From the NCBI GenBank assembly GCA_017301995.1, contig JAFLEH010000017.1:62001-126000 (forward strand): 64,000 nucleotides of DNA, given 5' to 3'. Below are positions 61,503 to 64,000 of the stretch, piece by piece. A model generated the notes under the pieces. The model was not told where the DNA came from and did not search any database. It saw only the letters and a program-made list of their open reading frames with translations. Position numbers and translations under genes: made by a program. This stretch comes from Verrucomicrobiota bacterium. GTDB lineage: Bacteria; Verrucomicrobiota; Verrucomicrobiia; Verrucomicrobiales; Akkermansiaceae. The stretch's first letter is position 1; every line of letters begins with the position of its first letter.

Positions 61503-63395
61503 ATGAAACAAAGGAAGCAATCCCACCGATACGCCAAGCAGGGAGTCTCCCTGGAGGGCGGTATCCGGTTTTTCTTCGCGTCCAACGCGGGGCTGACAAT
61601 CGTCATTCTCGTGCTGATTATCGTTTTCCTGCTCAAGGAAGGCTTGGGGTTCTTTCCCGGCTATCGCCGTGAATTGGAAACCTACCGCATTGCCGGCCTT
61701 GAGTTTGTTGACATTTCCCGCCGCAATCTAACGGCACACGAGGAATTGGTCAGTGTCCTCAACCGGGCCTATCAGGCGGAAATCAACGGTCTTGCGGGCC
61801 GCGAACTGAAGCGGATGCAGGAAGCGCTCGCGATCCATAACGCATTCAGCGACAAGGTTTCCGGTCCTCGCGATCTCATCACGACCAACATGGATGCCGG
61901 ATTGGAGCCCCAGGCCCCGCTGATGAACAAGCTGCGGCAGCGGTTCGAGGAGGCGCGCAAGGCGGCGCTGGGCGGCTTGCCGGCCGCGCCTCACCTGACG
62001 GAAACAGAGCGGCGGGCGCTGCTGGAGCATCTCGCGACCCGCGAGCCGAACGCCACCGACGACCCGCCGTTGGTGGCGGAAACGGCGGCCGAATACGCCG
62101 CCGCGCGCGAAAAATACGCGGCGCCGCTCACCGCTTTCCGTGAAGTGATCGATGGCGTCGAGAGTGCCGGATCGGGGTTGGGCGGATTGGTCATGGAAAT
62201 GACCGAGTCCGTGACCGGGACCAAGGAAGCCATCCAGCGGGCGGATATTCTCGAAAAGGACCGGCGCACCTTGTTGGCGGCCGCGGCCAACGCCAAGGAT
62301 CCGGAAGAACGCAATCGGCTGACGGCGGATGCCGAGGCCGCGCTGGCGGAGAAACCGGACATCGAGGGACCGATGGCGGCTCTCATGGCGCGGAAACCGG
62401 ATTGTGTGGCCGCCCACAAGGCGGTTAGGTCCGGCTGCGCCGATCTGCTGGCGAAGCTCCCCGAGTCGCTTTCACAGGCTCAGGCGAACCGTTTGTTAGG
62501 AGCTGCGCGCAAGGCGGTTCCGGTGTTTCTGGCGGGATTGGATGAAGCTCCCGCGCGTCTGGAGGCCTGGAGGCACGACGAGCCCGTTCGCACGCATGAA
62601 GCGGTGGTGAAATTCCTAACCGGCCGAGACTGGGTGACCGGTGGCGAGTGGCAGGATTTCTACGGAATCCTGCCGTTGTTCGCCGGATCGCTGATGATCT
62701 CGCTGATCGCTTTGGTGATCGCCATTCCGGTGGGGGTGGGATCCGCGGTCTATGTGAACCAGTTCGGGTCGAGGTTGGAGCAATCGGTGATCAAGCCGGT
62801 GATCGAGTTCATTCAGGCGATTCCCTCGGTGGTGCTGGGCTTCATCGGCATCCTGGTGTTGGGCACGGTGCTGCGCGAGTTTTCGCAGCACGATTGGCTG
62901 GCATGGGTGCCGGGATTTCCGATTGAAGAGCGGCTCAACATGTTCACCGCCGGGTGTTTGTTGGCGCTGATGAGCATTCCCACGATATTCTCCCTATCCG
63001 AAGACGCGCTGAACAACGTTCCCGCCGCCTATTCGGAGGCATCCGACGCGCTGGGCGCATCGAGATTCCAAACGACGTTCCGGGTGATCGTTCCCGCCGC
63101 GTTTTCCGGGATGCTAGCCGCTGTTTTGCTAGGCTTGGGCCGGGTGATCGGGGAAACGATGGTGGTGTTGCTGGTGGCCGGCAACCGGATCAAGATTCCG
63201 GATTTCAGCAGTGGTCCCGGCGCGGTATTCCAACCCGCTCACACGCTGACCGGAATCATTGCCCAGGAGTTGGGTGAGGTTCCCCTGGGCAGCGTCCATT
63301 ACCGCGCGCTGTTCGTGGTGGGGATCCTGTTGTTCGCCATGGTGCTGGGGATCAACGCGGTCGCCCATCGGTTTTTCAATCGCACGCCTATCTGA
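61503..63395 (+). CDS. pstC: Phosphate ABC transporter permease PstC with large periplasmic insert
   Basis: 630 residues from MKQRKQSHRYAKQG, about twice the usual 300-330. TM1 is LTIVILVLIIVFLLKEGLGFF (about 30-50). Then come about 310 residues rich in Ala, Glu, Arg and Leu, predicted by eye to be long amphipathic helices and without transmembrane segments. The ordinary permease domain resumes near residue 383 (YGILPLFAGSLMISLIALVIAIPVGVGSAVYV) with the ABC-permease EAA-type loop AYSEASDALGASRFQTTFRVI and the GLGRVIGETMVVLLVAGN motif. The insertion lies on the periplasmic side. pstA follows after 5 bp. Confidence 0.92.
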   Translation: MKQRKQSHRYAKQGVSLEGGIRFFFASNAGLTIVILVLIIVFLLKEGLGFFPGYRRELETYRIAGLEFVDISRRNLTAHEELVSVLNRAYQAEINGLAGRELKRMQEALAIHNAFSDKVSGPRDLITTNMDAGLEPQAPLMNKLRQRFEEARKAALGGLPAAPHLTETERRALLEHLATREPNATDDPPLVAETAAEYAAAREKYAAPLTAFREVIDGVESAGSGLGGLVMEMTESVTGTKEAIQRADILEKDRRTLLAAAANAKDPEERNRLTADAEAALAEKPDIEGPMAALMARKPDCVAAHKAVRSGCADLLAKLPESLSQAQANRLLGAARKAVPVFLAGLDEAPARLEAWRHDEPVRTHEAVVKFLTGRDWVTGGEWQDFYGILPLFAGSLMISLIALVIAIPVGVGSAVYVNQFGSRLEQSVIKPVIEFIQAIPSVVLGFIGILVLGTVLREFSQHDWLAWVPGFPIEERLNMFTAGCLLALMSIPTIFSLSEDALNNVPAAYSEASDALGASRFQTTFRVIVPAAFSGMLAAVLLGLGRVIGETMVVLLVAGNRIKIPDFSSGPGAVFQPAHTLTGIIAQELGEVPLGSVHYRALFVVGILLFAMVLGINAVAHRFFNRTPI

Positions 63396-63400
63396 TTCAA

Positions 63401-64000
63401 ATGCACAACCCCGAATCACTCATCCGCAAGGGCCTGCCCAAAGGGCATCTGAAGGACTTTGTGGTGAAATCCGTCCTGGGTCTCACCACCTATGCGGTGG
63501 TGCTGGTGGCCCTGCTGCTGTTCGGAAAGATCGTCAAAGATGGCGCCCCGGTTCTGTTCAAGGCCGAGGCGCCGTTTGTGGATCTCGGATTCCTGTTGGA
63601 TAAAAACGAAACGCTGCATGTTTTCTATGACGCCGAAGGCGTGCGTCATCAACTCCCGGCGGCCGCATATTCGGAGTATGTGAAGACCCATGAGGACTCG
63701 CCGATCTACAACGAGCAGACCTTCTCGTATTCGGGCGGCGGGATCGTTGGTCCGATCGCCGGGACCGTGCTTCTCACGCTCGGATCAATCATTCTGGCGC
63801 TGTTTTTCGGGGTGAGCGCGGCGATCTATCTGTCGGAATATGCCAAACAAAGCCCGTTCATCCACGCGGTCAGGCTGGCCATTCTGAATCTGGCGGGCGT
63901 GCCGTCGATTGTTTTCGGCCTGTTCGGTTTCGCGGTGTTCGTGCTGGCGGTGCCGGTGATCACCCGCGCGCCGCTGGATCGCTCGCTCCTAACCGTTCCG
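63401..64000 (+). CDS. pstA: Phosphate ABC transporter permease PstA, N-terminal part
   Basis: The ATG at 63401 opens 200 codons without a stop up to the window's right edge. After a short N-terminal part, TM1 is LTTYAVVLVALLLFGKIV. A periplasmic loop of about 75 residues follows, longer than usual, as in PstC here. Then the permease domain begins: GGGIVGPIAGTVLLTLGSIILALFFGVSAAIYLSEYA in outline (about residues 117-150) and LNLAGVPSIVFGLFGFAVF, the typical start of PstA. The C-terminal half and presumably pstB and phoU lie outside. Confidence 0.9.
   Translation, partial: MHNPESLIRKGLPKGHLKDFVVKSVLGLTTYAVVLVALLLFGKIVKDGAPVLFKAEAPFVDLGFLLDKNETLHVFYDAEGVRHQLPAAAYSEYVKTHEDSPIYNEQTFSYSGGGIVGPIAGTVLLTLGSIILALFFGVSAAIYLSEYAKQSPFIHAVRLAILNLAGVPSIVFGLFGFAVFVLAVPVITRAPLDRSLLTVP

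Overview
The window is a GC-rich (roughly 60-65 % by eye) bacterial chromosome segment with housekeeping genes typical of a Gram-negative-type cell: recQ, accD, murJ, rlmN, tig-clpP-clpX, ispE, pdxH, plsY, gpsA, topB, mscL, a phosphate porin and pst. They are mixed with secreted or lipid-anchored proteins characteristic of the Planctomycetes-Verrucomicrobia-Chlamydiae group: an HzsA-like CXXCH/HEAT protein, an SHD1-domain peptidase-like protein, lamin-tail/CotH and beta-helix proteins, ThuA, GH95 and other glycosidase-like proteins. My best guess is a member of Verrucomicrobiae. No rRNA, prophage, complete insertion sequence or CRISPR array is visible.

Layout. 1-4532: a partial TPR-like gene, recQ, pepP and a purine nucleoside phosphorylase. 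4533-5128: three tandem copies of a palindrome-ended ~118-bp element. 5129-9127: the large HzsA-like protein. 9136-13525: a double CDGSH protein, a small membrane protein, accD, murJ and rlmN. 13522-18407: a secreted glycosidase-like protein, an L,D-transpeptidase lipoprotein and a membrane-anchored hypothetical. 18606-24083: clpX, clpP, tig, ispE, pgeF and a MarR regulator. 24357-30514: a lipoprotein, pdxH, tdh, glucan phosphorylase, a secreted TIM-barrel-like protein and a lipoprotein. 30712-36367: GH95 fucosidase, a terminase-like remnant, speA, tRNA-Leu(UAG) and mscL. 36570-38510: an IspH-like paralogue and a winged-helix regulator/membrane-protein pair, linked by three matching palindromes. 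38568-41940: RluA-type pseudouridine synthase, cyclophilin, plsY and gpsA. 41941-44260: a visibly lower-GC island with two orphan genes. 44261-55052: ThuA and two very large secreted proteins. 55272-64000: topB, an SHD1 peptidase-like protein, then a phosphate uptake operon (porin, pstS, pstC, pstA) running off the right edge.

Functional groupings. tig-clpP-clpX is the classic folding/proteolysis operon, with tig and clpP overlapping by 4 nt. pgeF-ispE and the membrane-protein/regulator pair have the same ATGA overlap. The porin-pst genes form a phosphate-starvation module with a PHO-box-like repeat in front.

Most worth follow-up: (1) three identical-format palindromes, CTTTG-N5-CAAAG, that sit only a few bases from the start codons of an HTH_34-type regulator operon and of an IspH-fold paralogue lacking two of the three iron-sulfur cysteines; (2) frame-independent enrichment of GGTTAG/CTAACC, which forces rare codons; (3) the low-GC island with a double-CXXCG (SitI6-like) protein preceded by a cassette-like GTTAGGC hairpin; (4) PstC with a ~310-residue helical insert.
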